Made by a program: the position numbers and the translations under genes. This document shows positions 1-6,019 of a stretch of 8,701 bases of DNA, piece by piece. Positions within the stretch are counted from its first letter, which is position 1, and the number at the start of each line of letters is the position of its first letter. The DNA is from Thermoleophilia bacterium (lineage in GTDB: Bacteria > Actinomycetota > Thermoleophilia > Gaiellales > Gaiellaceae): the NCBI GenBank assembly GCA_025936595.1, contig JAICTB010000084.1, forward strand, positions 1 through 8,701, written 5' to 3'. The notes under the pieces are model-generated. The model saw only the letters and a program-made list of their open reading frames with translations. It had not been told where the DNA came from and did no database searches.

Positions 1-1
1 A

Positions 2-175
2 CAGGCCAAAGGCATCCTGATGGCCCGCAACTCAACGACCGCCGACCGCGCCTTCGAAATGCTGCGCGACCACTCCCAAAACAACGGCCGCAAACTCAGC
101 GACGTCGCCGCCGCCGTCGTCGAAAGCCACCTCCTGCTCCTGCCGGCGCCCACGCCTACCGCGCAGCCGGAGTAG
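2..175 (+). CDS. ANTAR-domain protein, C-terminal fragment (5' end outside window)
   Basis: Reading from base 2 to the TAG at 173-175 gives 57 residues beginning QAKGILMARN and containing AFEMLRDHSQNNGRKLSDVAAAVV. This is the ANTAR pattern: a helix with AKGILM, a middle helix with AFxxLRxHSQ, then the RKLxDVAxxVV helix. ANTAR domains bind paired hairpins in nascent RNA and prevent transcription termination; in actinobacteria they usually follow a GAF or response-regulator receiver domain. That sensory part would lie upstream of the window, so which type this is cannot be told. After the domain there is a short tail rich in Leu, Pro and Ala, typical of the natural C-terminus, so the 3' end looks intact. 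A hairpin starts 7 bases after the stop. Identification of the domain is confident; the RNA targets are unknown. Confidence 0.85.
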   Translation, partial: QAKGILMARNSTTADRAFEMLRDHSQNNGRKLSDVAAAVVESHLLLLPAPTPTAQPE

Positions 176-181
176 CTGCTG

Positions 182-207
182 CTTCGACGGAGTGGATCTT
201 GTCGAAG
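182..207. terminator. Hairpin between convergent ANTAR and flippase-like genes
   Basis: CTTCGAC (182-188) and GTCGAAG (201-207) form a perfect 7-bp stem around a 12-base loop, extendable by two G-U pairs. It sits between the stop of the ANTAR gene (175) and the stop of the reverse-strand gene (217), where a shared terminator is expected. No T-tract follows, which is common in high-GC actinobacteria. The function is inferred from position and symmetry. Confidence 0.5.
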
Positions 208-216
208 GATGGGCCC

Positions 217-1302
217 TCACGTCATTCGCGTAGACGCGCTCCGCAGATTGCGGCAGACGGCCTTGCCGATCGGCCAAGCGATGGCGACAAGGAGGGTCAC
301 TGCTCCGGTAAGAACGCCGAGCGCGCCGACTGAGATCGCAACCGCGAGCGCCCGCGAGGCTCCCGCACCGGATGCGATCAGTGCAGCCGCGCCACCGGCG
401 ATCTGCGTCGCGGCGCCGGCCGGTCCGATCGGCAGGGCAGCTCCGGCAGCGCCGGCGCAGAGGAAGAGCAGCGCAAGTGGAACCGAGTAGCCGAGCCCGA
501 GCGTCCCGAGAAGCAGGAAGCACGCCACGGCGCGGACGAGCCAGCAAGCGGAGACCAGTGCCCAGGCCTCCGTCGCGCGCCGCAACGACGTGGTGCGCGG
601 GTTCACCCAGCGGCCGACCCGAAAGCGCAGCGCACGGCGGCTCGCAGCGAGGCGCGGCAGAGCGACGACCACGGCTGCAGCCGCGATTCCGCCGGCGGTC
701 ACCACCGCGAGACCCGCGCGAACACCGGTGCTAGAGCCCGGAAGGACGGCGCCGACCAAGGCAAGCGGCGCGAGGGCAGCACTGTCGATCAACCCCAGCA
801 TCACGAGGGAGAGTGCAAGGGCACGAACGCCGGCGGGACATCTCGGGTGGCGGCGCACGACTGCGATCCGGGCGGCGTCGTCGAAGCGGCCGGGAAGAAC
901 GACCCCGACCAGGGCTGCGCCTCCGTTGCCAGCCGCCAGGGCAAGCGCTGTCGGCCGTTCCCCACGCTCGAACAGACGGGCCCAGCCCAATGCCTTGAGT
1001 GCCTGAGCGACCAGAAGGAGCAGCCCTGCGGCGACGAGCAAACCGGGATTTCCACCCGAGAGGGGCCACGAGCCGGTCGCGAAATGACGAGCCGCAAGCC
1101 CCGCCAACGCGACCGCAAGAACGCCGTAGCCGACGCCGATCGCCCAACGTCCCCTCCGTGAGCGACGGAGGCGAACGAGCGCCCCCACGAGGAGCCGATA
1201 CCTGCCCTCGAGGACAATCGGTGCCGCGGAAACAGCGACCACCACGAGCGCGTCGTGGGTGCGCGGGGCTTCGCGTGGCGAGTGCGTTGGCGTGTCGCTC
1301 AT
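217..1302 (-). CDS. Flippase-like / LPG-synthase-TM family integral membrane protein
   Basis: The 361-residue protein is almost entirely hydrophobic, with membrane segments at roughly 53-71, 86-105, 118-136, 160-187, 193-215, 247-267, 273-292 and 318-344. Family-like signatures are LPGRFDDAARI (136-146), matching the conserved LPGR-x(3-5)-R loop, and the Gly/Pro-rich LPIGPAGAATQ (290-300) near the C-terminal helices. Both are typical of the lysylphosphatidylglycerol-synthase transmembrane (UPF0104/AglD-like) family. Members are thought to flip or accommodate lipid-linked substrates; no aminoacyl-transferase (DUF2156) domain is attached, so lysyl-PG synthesis should not be assumed. The start is supported by GGAGGGG just before the ATG (complement of 1304-1310). 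The first 50 residues, with a basic RLRRSRRGR stretch before helix 1, form a cytoplasmic leader. The gene is monocistronic as far as visible and converges on the ANTAR gene. The family call is fairly sure; the substrate is unknown. Confidence 0.7.
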   Translation of the reverse strand: MSDTPTHSPREAPRTHDALVVVAVSAAPIVLEGRYRLLVGALVRLRRSRRGRWAIGVGYGVLAVALAGLAARHFATGSWPLSGGNPGLLVAAGLLLLVAQALKALGWARLFERGERPTALALAAGNGGAALVGVVLPGRFDDAARIAVVRRHPRCPAGVRALALSLVMLGLIDSAALAPLALVGAVLPGSSTGVRAGLAVVTAGGIAAAAVVVALPRLAASRRALRFRVGRWVNPRTTSLRRATEAWALVSACWLVRAVACFLLLGTLGLGYSVPLALLFLCAGAAGAALPIGPAGAATQIAGGAAALIASGAGASRALAVAISVGALGVLTGAVTLLVAIAWPIGKAVCRNLRSASTRMT

Positions 1303-1514
1303 GCCCCTCCGTCGAAGAAGGAGCCAAGCATCGCACCATGAGACGCACTGCGGCTCCCACGGATCGCCGCTATGCTGAGATCAGCGCGTTGGCTCTTGCT
1401 GTTGAAGCCGCCGAGGCTCCTGCACTTTCCTCTCCGACTGTGACCCCTGGCCTGACCGCCGCAGTGCGCCCATTCGAGCGCGTTGCCCTGTAGGAGAAAC
1501 AGAAGGAGCATCAC
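1303..1514. other. Divergent intergenic region, flippase-like gene / ABM-like gene
   Basis: These 212 bases separate two divergently transcribed genes and must hold both promoters. TATGCT (1371-1376) on the + strand resembles a -10 element, but no -35 lies at a suitable distance, so I do not call a promoter. A 51-codon + strand reading frame (1338-1493) has no usable ribosome binding site and no recognisable protein. No convincing repeat or hairpin was seen. Confidence 0.4.
1501..1508 (+). promoter_or_regulatory. Ribosome binding site of the ABM-like gene
   Basis: AGAAGGAG lies 6 bases before the ATG at 1515. This is a near-consensus Shine-Dalgarno site and fixes the start of the small gene. 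Confidence 0.8.
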
Positions 1515-1829
1515 ATGCATGCCACCATTCGGCGCTACGAAGGCGTCGACGTCACCCGCGTCAACGACGTCGTCGGCAAGGTCAACGACACGCTCGTCCC
1601 GAAGCTCCGCGAGCTCCCGGGCTTCACCGGCTACTTCCTGATCGAAGGCAGCAGCGGCGTCCTCAGCTCGCTCGGTCTCTTCGAGACCTCCGAGCAGGCC
1701 GACCAGTCGACCACGCTCGTCTCGAAGTGGATCACCGACGAGAAGTTCGACTCGGCGATGCCCAACCCGCCGAAGATCACCAGCGGCACGGTGGTCGCTC
1801 ACAGCGACCGCGTGCTCGCCGTCGCGTAA
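1515..1829 (+). CDS. Small ABM-like (dimeric alpha/beta barrel) hypothetical protein
   Basis: This 104-residue soluble protein has no signal peptide or membrane segment. The order of elements fits a ferredoxin-like/dimeric alpha-beta barrel of the ABM (antibiotic biosynthesis monooxygenase) or YCII type: a beta strand (HATIRRYEG, 2-10), an amphipathic helix (VNDVVGKVNDTLVPKLREL, 16-34), the PGFTGYFLIE strand (35-44), a strand at VLSSLGLFET (49-58), a helix with WITDEKF, and a last strand (SGTVVAHSD). The PGFxGY motif followed by a 'xxxFET' strand is typical of proteins annotated as ABM-domain or heme-degrading-like. No heme- or metal-binding residues of a characterised enzyme can be assigned, so no reaction is proposed. 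It is a single-gene unit with a strong ribosome binding site and a strong hairpin after it. The fold is inferred from pattern only. Confidence 0.75.
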   Translation: MHATIRRYEGVDVTRVNDVVGKVNDTLVPKLRELPGFTGYFLIEGSSGVLSSLGLFETSEQADQSTTLVSKWITDEKFDSAMPNPPKITSGTVVAHSDRVLAVA

Positions 1830-1854
1830 CTCGGGGCGCGAACTCCGTACCACC

Positions 1855-1881
1855 CGGGGGCCCGGCACAGCCGGGCCCCCG
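1855..1881. terminator. Strong hairpin, shared terminator of ABM-like and DUF488 genes
   Basis: CGGGGGCCCGGC (1855-1866), loop ACA, and GCCGGGCCCCCG (1870-1881) form a perfect 12-bp all-G/C stem. It starts 25 bases after the ABM-like stop and ends 13 bases before the reverse-strand DUF488 stop, so it can act on both convergent transcripts. No T-tract follows on either strand. Confidence 0.8.
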
Positions 1882-1894
1882 CCTTCGCGCCGGG

Positions 1895-2413
1895 CTACGC
1901 GACGAGCGCGCCACAGAGATACAGCCGACCCTCGCGCGCTTCCGCTTCGGGCAAAGGCCGGTGCTCCTGTTCCTTGCCTGGCCCGAGGAGGTGCACGACC
2001 CGCTCTCCTCGAGCATGCAGGAGCTCCGCGATCAGGCGCCGGTGGCAGCGCCACCAGAGTGTCTCCGAGCACATGAAGCAAACGGCCGGCTCCGCGAGCG
2101 CCGCCGCGAGCGCATGCTGCCACCCTTGGGTGCCCATGCGGGCGGCGTAGCTGCGAAACGCGGCGACACGGAGACAGCCGAACAGGTCCTCGCCGGGCTC
2201 GCCCGAGAGGCGGCCGCCCAGCTCCACGGCGTGCCGGTAGGCGACGCGGTTCTCTTCGAGCGCGGCGCGGAGGGCCGGTTGATTGAACTGCGGGTTGTGG
2301 CGCGAGCCCGGGAAGCGCCGCACATCGACGAGCGTGCCGACGCCCGCTGCGCGGACAATCGAGACGAGCTCGTCCAGCGGACGCGTGCCGTGCCCGATCG
2401 TCCAGACGGCCAT
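1895..2413 (-). CDS. DUF488 family protein
   Basis: The 172-residue protein matches the DUF488 (COG5483-type) pattern over its full length. It has TIGHGTRPLDELVSIVR at the N-terminus (5-21), the core motif DVRRFPGSRHNPQFN (30-44), and the C-terminal cluster CFMCSETLWWRCHRRLIAE (112-130), with three Cys and one His in a CxxCSE...RCHR arrangement. Length is normal for the family and both ends are present. The conserved Arg, Asn, Cys and His residues suggest a catalytic or metal/nucleic-acid binding site, but the biochemical role of the family is not established and I do not assign one. The ATG at 2413 has no clear Shine-Dalgarno sequence upstream, so a leaderless transcript is possible. It is divergent from the Moco oxidoreductase gene, with 55 bases between the starts. 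Confidence 0.85.
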   Translation of the reverse strand: MAVWTIGHGTRPLDELVSIVRAAGVGTLVDVRRFPGSRHNPQFNQPALRAALEENRVAYRHAVELGGRLSGEPGEDLFGCLRVAAFRSYAARMGTQGWQHALAAALAEPAVCFMCSETLWWRCHRRLIAELLHARGERVVHLLGPGKEQEHRPLPEAEAREGRLYLCGALVA

Positions 2414-2453
2414 CGCCGCAGGATGCCAGCGCGAATGCGCCGCGAGGCATTCG

Positions 2454-2459
2454 TAGACT
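2454..2459 (+). promoter_or_regulatory. Candidate -10 element for the Moco-cytochrome b operon
   Basis: TAGACT fits the actinobacterial -10 pattern TAnnnT and ends 9 bases before the GTG at 2469. There is no ribosome binding site in front of that GTG, so a leaderless transcript is plausible. No good -35 was found 16-18 bases upstream, which keeps this weak. Confidence 0.3.
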
Positions 2460-2468
2460 TCCGCAACC

Positions 2469-4265
2469 GTGGCGACAGACTCGGAACCTGCCCCTGAGGA
2501 TCTGCCCGCCCCGGCACCGTCGAGCGTTTCGCCTGACCTTGTCCGCAGCTACCGCTGGCAGCTCACTCCCGGCGAAGACGTGATCGACCCCGTCACCTGG
2601 GCGGGCTCGATCCCGCAGGTGAACGGCATCGCGCCACGCGTCCGCGTCGGTCGCAGCAGCTGGTTCAACCTGCTCTGGTTGCTGCCGATCGGCTTCGTGT
2701 TGTTGATCGTCGCGGTCGCGGTCGCGAAGGGACTGCGCAATCAGCCGACGGTGCAGCACTTCATCGCGCGGTACCCAGGCACCGTCGAGCCGTCGCACCC
2801 TGACGTGTCATCAGGGTTTCCGGTCTGGCTGCGGCTGCAGCATTTCTTCAATCTCTTCCTGCTGATCTTCATCATCCGCGCCGGTGTCCAGATCCTGTCC
2901 GATCATCCGCGCCTCTACTGGACGCGCCACTCCACTCCCGGTACGGACTGGTTTCGCATCCAGAACCCGGTGCCCGCCGATCCGCTCTGGACGGCGAAGC
3001 AGGACTCGATCAGCCTCCCCGCCCAGGTCGGCCTGCCGGGGCTTCGCCACTCGATCGGCCTCGCCCGCTGGTGGCACCTCGGCGTCGATGCGCTCTGGCT
3101 CCTCAACGGCGCGGTCTTCTACGTCCTGCTGCTCGCGACCGGCCACTGGCGCCACCTCGTCCCCACCAGTTGGGCCGTTTTCCCGAACGCCGTCTCGGTG
3201 CTGCTCCAGTACCTCTCTCTGAACTGGCCGGTCGATAACGGCTGGGTGGCGTACAACAGCCTGCAGCTGCTCGCCTACTTCATCACGGTCTTCGTCGCCG
3301 CCCCGCTCGCCTTGATCACCGGGCTCGGCATGTCACCCGCACTGTCGACGCGGTTCAGGTGGATCAGCACGAGATTCAGCATCCAGACCGCACGCTCGCT
3401 GCACTTCCTCGTGCTGGTGTGGTTCCTGGTCTTCATCGTGATTCACACCGCGATGGTGTTCACGACAGGCCTGCTCGTCAACCTGAACCACATCTACCCG
3501 GGAAAGAACGTCCACGGCTGGCTCGGGCTCTTGCTGTTTCTCGCGTCGATGGTGCTGGTCGTGGCCGGCTGGGCGGCCGCGACGCCGTTCACACTGCGCC
3601 ATCCACGAGTCGTGCAGCGTGTCGGGCAGGCGATCGTCGGCCCGCTTCAGCACCTCTTCGAGCACCTCGATCCCAAACCGGGCCAGTACAGCGAAGCAGA
3701 CATTTCCCCGTACTTCTGGCACAACGGCCAGTACCCGGACTCCGACGAATACAAGGCGCTCTTCGACGGCCGGTTCGCCGATTACCGGCTGCGCATCAAC
3801 GGCCTCGTCGACAATCCCGTCGAGCTCGACCTCACGCAGCTGCGGGCGCTACCCCACCACGATCAGATCACCCAGCACTTCTGCATCCAGGGTTGGTCCG
3901 GCATCGCGAAGTGGGGCGGCATCTCGATGCGGACGATCGTCGATCTGGTCAAGCCGCTGCCGGAGGCCCGGTGGGTCGTCTTCTACTCCCTCGGCGAAGG
4001 AGCCGACAAAGGCGTCTACTACGACGCCCACCCGATCGAGCACATGAGCCATCACCTGACGATGCTCGCCTACGACATGAACGACCAACCCCTCTCCTTC
4101 GGTCACGGTGCGCCGCTGCGGCTCCGCAACGAGATCGAGCTCGGCTTCAAACAGGTCAAATGGATCAAAGGAATCGAGTTCGTCGCCCAGTACGACGAAC
4201 TCGGAAGCGGCCGCGGTGGCTACAACCAAGACCACGAATTCTTCGGCTACCGCCAATCGATTTGA
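2469..4265 (+). CDS. Cytochrome b-type membrane domain fused to YedY/sulfite-oxidase-type molybdopterin oxidoreductase
   Basis: The 598-residue protein has two parts. Residues 68-372 hold about six membrane helices (68-86, 120-140, 205-224, 265-285, 312-335, 350-372), with His at 125, 203, 312 and 326 as candidate heme b ligands, like di-heme cytochrome b561/thiosulfate-reductase b subunits. Residues ~400-598 form an oxidoreductase molybdopterin-binding domain: LRINGLVDNPVELDL (441-455), HFCIQGWSG (470-478) with Cys472 as probable molybdenum ligand, and GHGAPLRLRNEIELGFKQVKWIKGIEF (545-571). The fused form can couple quinone-pool electrons to substrate turnover in one chain. In E. coli YedY (MsrP) a Glu lies two residues after the ligand Cys; here it is Gln474, so the substrate may differ. 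No Tat signal precedes the Moco domain, and six helices with N-in would leave it in the cytoplasm. An in-frame TAG at 2454 forces a start at GTG 2469 or later (GTG 2580 is an alternative). The MFS gene follows with a 4-nt overlap. Confidence 0.88.
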   Translation: MATDSEPAPEDLPAPAPSSVSPDLVRSYRWQLTPGEDVIDPVTWAGSIPQVNGIAPRVRVGRSSWFNLLWLLPIGFVLLIVAVAVAKGLRNQPTVQHFIARYPGTVEPSHPDVSSGFPVWLRLQHFFNLFLLIFIIRAGVQILSDHPRLYWTRHSTPGTDWFRIQNPVPADPLWTAKQDSISLPAQVGLPGLRHSIGLARWWHLGVDALWLLNGAVFYVLLLATGHWRHLVPTSWAVFPNAVSVLLQYLSLNWPVDNGWVAYNSLQLLAYFITVFVAAPLALITGLGMSPALSTRFRWISTRFSIQTARSLHFLVLVWFLVFIVIHTAMVFTTGLLVNLNHIYPGKNVHGWLGLLLFLASMVLVVAGWAAATPFTLRHPRVVQRVGQAIVGPLQHLFEHLDPKPGQYSEADISPYFWHNGQYPDSDEYKALFDGRFADYRLRINGLVDNPVELDLTQLRALPHHDQITQHFCIQGWSGIAKWGGISMRTIVDLVKPLPEARWVVFYSLGEGADKGVYYDAHPIEHMSHHLTMLAYDMNDQPLSFGHGAPLRLRNEIELGFKQVKWIKGIEFVAQYDELGSGRGGYNQDHEFFGYRQSI

Positions 4266-5101
4266 CCGAACAGGAAGGTCCGCTGGAAACGGTCTGGAGC
4301 GTCTGGCTGGTGGTGATGATGGGCGCCAATCTGGCGACGCCCCTCTACGTCGTCTATGCGGCCCGGTTCGGATTCTCGAGCTTCGTGCTCACAGCGATCT
4401 TCGCCGCGTATGCGTTCGTCCTGGTCCCGACGCTCGTCTTCTTCGGGCGCCTCTCCGACCGCTTCGGACGGCGACCGGTGATCCTGGCGGGGCTCGTCGT
4501 GGCAGCGATCGGCCTGGCCGTGTTCGCGGCAGCGCAGGGCACGGCGTGGCTCTTCGGCGCCCGGATGCTGCAGGGCCTCGCCGTCGGGTTGATCAGCGGG
4601 CCTTCGACCGCGGCGCTCGTGGCGGTTGTCATCCTGAGGCTGGCCGAGCCCGCTGACGCGCGAAGCGAGCGATGGCGGATCCAGTGGCCACGGGTACCCG
4701 CGAACGTGCGTCTTTCGTTCGCGCGCGTGAGCGTCGCGGCCGGGCTCACGCTGCTCGCGCTCGGCCTCGTCGTGCTCGTCGTCGCCTCACCGCTTCACTC
4801 ACTCGCGATCCTGCTCGTCAGTTCGGTCGTGATCGGAACCGGCCACGGCTTCAGCTTCCTGAGCGCGCAGGACGAGTTGAACACCATCGCCCCGGCCGAG
4901 CGCCGCGGCGAAGTCACCTCGGCGTTCATCGGCTGCATCTACCTCGTGGTCGCGACGTCGGTGATCGTGAGCGGCGTTCTCGACCGCTGGTTCGCGCTCG
5001 CGACCGCGGTCGGCACAGTCGCGCTCACACTGGCGCTGGCCGCGACTGCAACCGCGATTTGGCGCATGTCGGCGCCAACAGCCGGGCCCTCGTCGCGTTA
5101 G
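4262..5101 (+). CDS. MFS transporter, shortened: central helices apparently missing
   Basis: From TTG 4262 the protein has 279 residues, far below the usual ~390-420 for MFS carriers. The N-terminal part is normal: helix 1 (12-32, with ANLATPLYVVYAARFGF), helix 2 (41-61), motif A GRLSDRFGRRP (62-72), helix 3 (74-91) and helix 4 with GARMLQGLAVGLISGPSTAALV (99-120). It then jumps into LRLAEPADARSERWRIQWPRVP (125-146), which resembles the loop normally lying between helices 6 and 7. After FARVSVAAG (153-161) it jumps again to a helix-10-like segment (161-176), helices at 180-198, 219-240 and 244-266, with APAERRGEVTSAF (210-222). Helices 5-6 and most of 7-9 appear absent, yet the frame is open throughout. 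The TTG start overlaps the previous stop as TTGA, suggesting translational coupling; ATG 4316 is an alternative but would remove half of helix 1. It may be a degenerate gene, a compact carrier, or an assembly error. The substrate is unknown. Confidence 0.75.
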   Translation: MTEQEGPLETVWSVWLVVMMGANLATPLYVVYAARFGFSSFVLTAIFAAYAFVLVPTLVFFGRLSDRFGRRPVILAGLVVAAIGLAVFAAAQGTAWLFGARMLQGLAVGLISGPSTAALVAVVILRLAEPADARSERWRIQWPRVPANVRLSFARVSVAAGLTLLALGLVVLVVASPLHSLAILLVSSVVIGTGHGFSFLSAQDELNTIAPAERRGEVTSAFIGCIYLVVATSVIVSGVLDRWFALATAVGTVALTLALAATATAIWRMSAPTAGPSSR

Positions 5102-5142
5102 GGCGGGAAGCGCGTCCGGCACGGCGCGTCGGCCGAGGAGCG

Positions 5143-5176
5143 AGGAGGGGCCGGCCGGCTCGGCGCAGCCCCTCCT
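5143..5176. terminator. Hairpin between convergent MFS and membrane-protein genes
   Basis: AGGAGGGGC (5143-5151) and GCCCCTCCT (5168-5176) form a 9-bp stem, with an inner GCCG/CGGC stem (5154-5157 with 5161-5164). It lies between the MFS stop (5101) and the reverse-strand stop at 5190, where a shared terminator is expected. No T-tract is present. Confidence 0.55.
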
Positions 5177-5189
5177 GCAGTCCCTCCGC

Positions 5190-5846
5190 TCAGGTCGCGA
5201 CGGCGATGGGTGCCGCTGCGGTCGCCTGCACGCTCACGCCGCCGGGCCTGACCGTCATGTAGATGCCCGCGGCGGCGGCCCAGAGCAGAAAGAGCAGCTC
5301 GGCGAAGAAGCCGACCGGGGTCAGCTGAAGGATGCCGAGCGGGAGTGCCGTCCACGCGAGCGACCGCGGGAGCGCCCTGCCGGCGATGCCCGCGGCGGCG
5401 AGCGCGAGGAGCATCACCGCGAGGCCGCCCTCGCCGGTCGTCAGGCCGCCGCCCGATCCGTTGACGTGCCAGGCCTGAAGCGCCGCCGGGGCGATGACCG
5501 ACTTCCCGCCGACGAAGCCCAGGGTCGAGTAGACGCCTGCGCTCGAGAGCTGGTCCGCGAAGTCGACGGCGGCGCCGACGAGGATCGCGCCTGCGACGAG
5601 AGGGCTCACATTTCCGCGCACGCGCGCCCAGACGGCTACGGCGAAGAAGGCGAAGAAGAATGCGGCCCAGTGCAGGAGCAGACCGCCCCTTGCGATGCCG
5701 GCATGATGCGCGGCGTAGTAAGGACCGAGCTTCGCGATCGAGGTGTCCGCGTCGGGAAAGTCTCCGATCGATCCGTTCCCGGCGATGCTGAGCACGGCGA
5801 AAACGACACCTGCGAGCGGGAGCAGCCGGACGAGCCTTGCGTTCAT
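5190..5846 (-). CDS. Unrecognised polytopic membrane protein (218 aa)
   Basis: I do not recognise the family. The 218 residues show about six hydrophobic segments: 7-24, 53-74, 82-98, 140-157, 162-176 and 178-198. Polar and potentially ligand-forming residues occur next to or within them: YYAAHHAG (43-50), the His59-Trp60 pair in helix 2, DFADQ (95-99) in helix 3, and WHVNG (126-130) before helix 4. The N-terminal helix could be an uncleaved signal anchor. The C-terminal 20 residues are a soluble Ala/Val-rich tail. The start at 5846 is well supported by AAGGAGG eight bases upstream. It converges with the MFS gene and diverges from the two-component operon, so it is a single-gene unit here. 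The overall layout resembles small actinobacterial membrane proteins of DUF4386-like type, but this comparison is weak. Confidence 0.7.
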   Translation of the reverse strand: MNARLVRLLPLAGVVFAVLSIAGNGSIGDFPDADTSIAKLGPYYAAHHAGIARGGLLLHWAAFFFAFFAVAVWARVRGNVSPLVAGAILVGAAVDFADQLSSAGVYSTLGFVGGKSVIAPAALQAWHVNGSGGGLTTGEGGLAVMLLALAAAGIAGRALPRSLAWTALPLGILQLTPVGFFAELLFLLWAAAAGIYMTVRPGGVSVQATAAAPIAVAT

Positions 5847-5854
5847 GTGGAGTG

Positions 5855-5861
5855 CCTCCTT
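5855..5861 (-). promoter_or_regulatory. Strong ribosome binding site of the 218-aa membrane protein
   Basis: AAGGAGG on the reverse strand lies 8 bases before the ATG at 5846. A possible -10 (TAGCGT, complement of 5883-5888) is about 20 bases further upstream, without a clear -35. Confidence 0.75.
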
Positions 5862-5967
5862 GTTGCTTCGACAGTCGCCCGGACGCTAGGCGGCGGCAGT
5901 CTCGGCGTCGTCGGCCCGCGTGCCGATCTTCGCGTCATCCGGCCGGTTGATCTCTCACGCGCCTTCG

Positions 5968-5985
5968 ATCGGCCGAACGGCCGAT
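5968..5985. promoter_or_regulatory. 18-bp palindrome, candidate operator of the two-component operon
   Basis: ATCGGCCG (5968-5975), spacer AA, and CGGCCGAT (5978-5985) form a perfect inverted repeat. It abuts and overlaps by two bases the -35 element of the promoter at 5984-6012. This is a typical position for a dimeric repressor or for an activator contacting sigma. NarL-family regulators bind inverted repeats, so autoregulation by the response regulator of this operon is possible, but the binding protein is not known. The other reading, an RNA hairpin, is unlikely if the transcript starts near 6020. Confidence 0.5.
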
Positions 5986-6012
5986 GACAGGCGAGCGTCG
6001 CGCCTCTAACGT
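5984..6012 (+). promoter_or_regulatory. Sigma-70-type promoter of the two-component operon
   Basis: ATGACA (5984-5989, one mismatch to TTGACA), a 17-base spacer, and TAACGT (6007-6012, fitting TAnnnT) form the best promoter in the window. The expected transcription start is about 6018-6020, right at GTG 6020, which would give a leaderless mRNA. If correct, ATG 5984 is part of the -35 element and cannot be the translation start. Confidence 0.55.
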
Positions 6013-6019
6013 GGCATGC

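Noticed and set aside
209..1161. Several + strand frames of 60-160 codons across the flippase-like gene
   Set aside because: Their products are Arg/Ser/Pro-rich with no family likeness, and the reverse-strand membrane protein explains the region.
1338..1376. TATGCT (1371-1376) as a -10 promoter element
   Set aside because: No -35-like hexamer lies 16-18 bases upstream, and isolated TAnnnT matches occur by chance.
1338..1493. 51-codon + strand frame in the 1303-1514 intergenic region
   Set aside because: The nearest AAGGAG is 15 bases from the ATG, the product has no recognisable feature, and the region must hold promoters.
1299..2798. A 499-codon open frame on the reverse strand
   Set aside because: It overlaps the ABM-like gene, DUF488 and the Moco gene in other frames, and its product is a low-complexity Arg/Ala/Gly-rich sequence typical of GC-rich shadow frames.
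3359..4261. Upstream part of the open frame that ends with the MFS protein
   Set aside because: It lies in the +1 or +2 frame of the clearly recognisable Moco domain and encodes Arg/Pro-rich text; only the part from TTG 4262 resembles a protein family.
5937..5951. A second, imperfect copy of the palindrome (around CCGGCCGG, 5939-5946)
   Set aside because: The CCGGCCGG core is self-complementary but its flanks do not match the 5968-5985 repeat well, and such G/C palindromes are common in this DNA.
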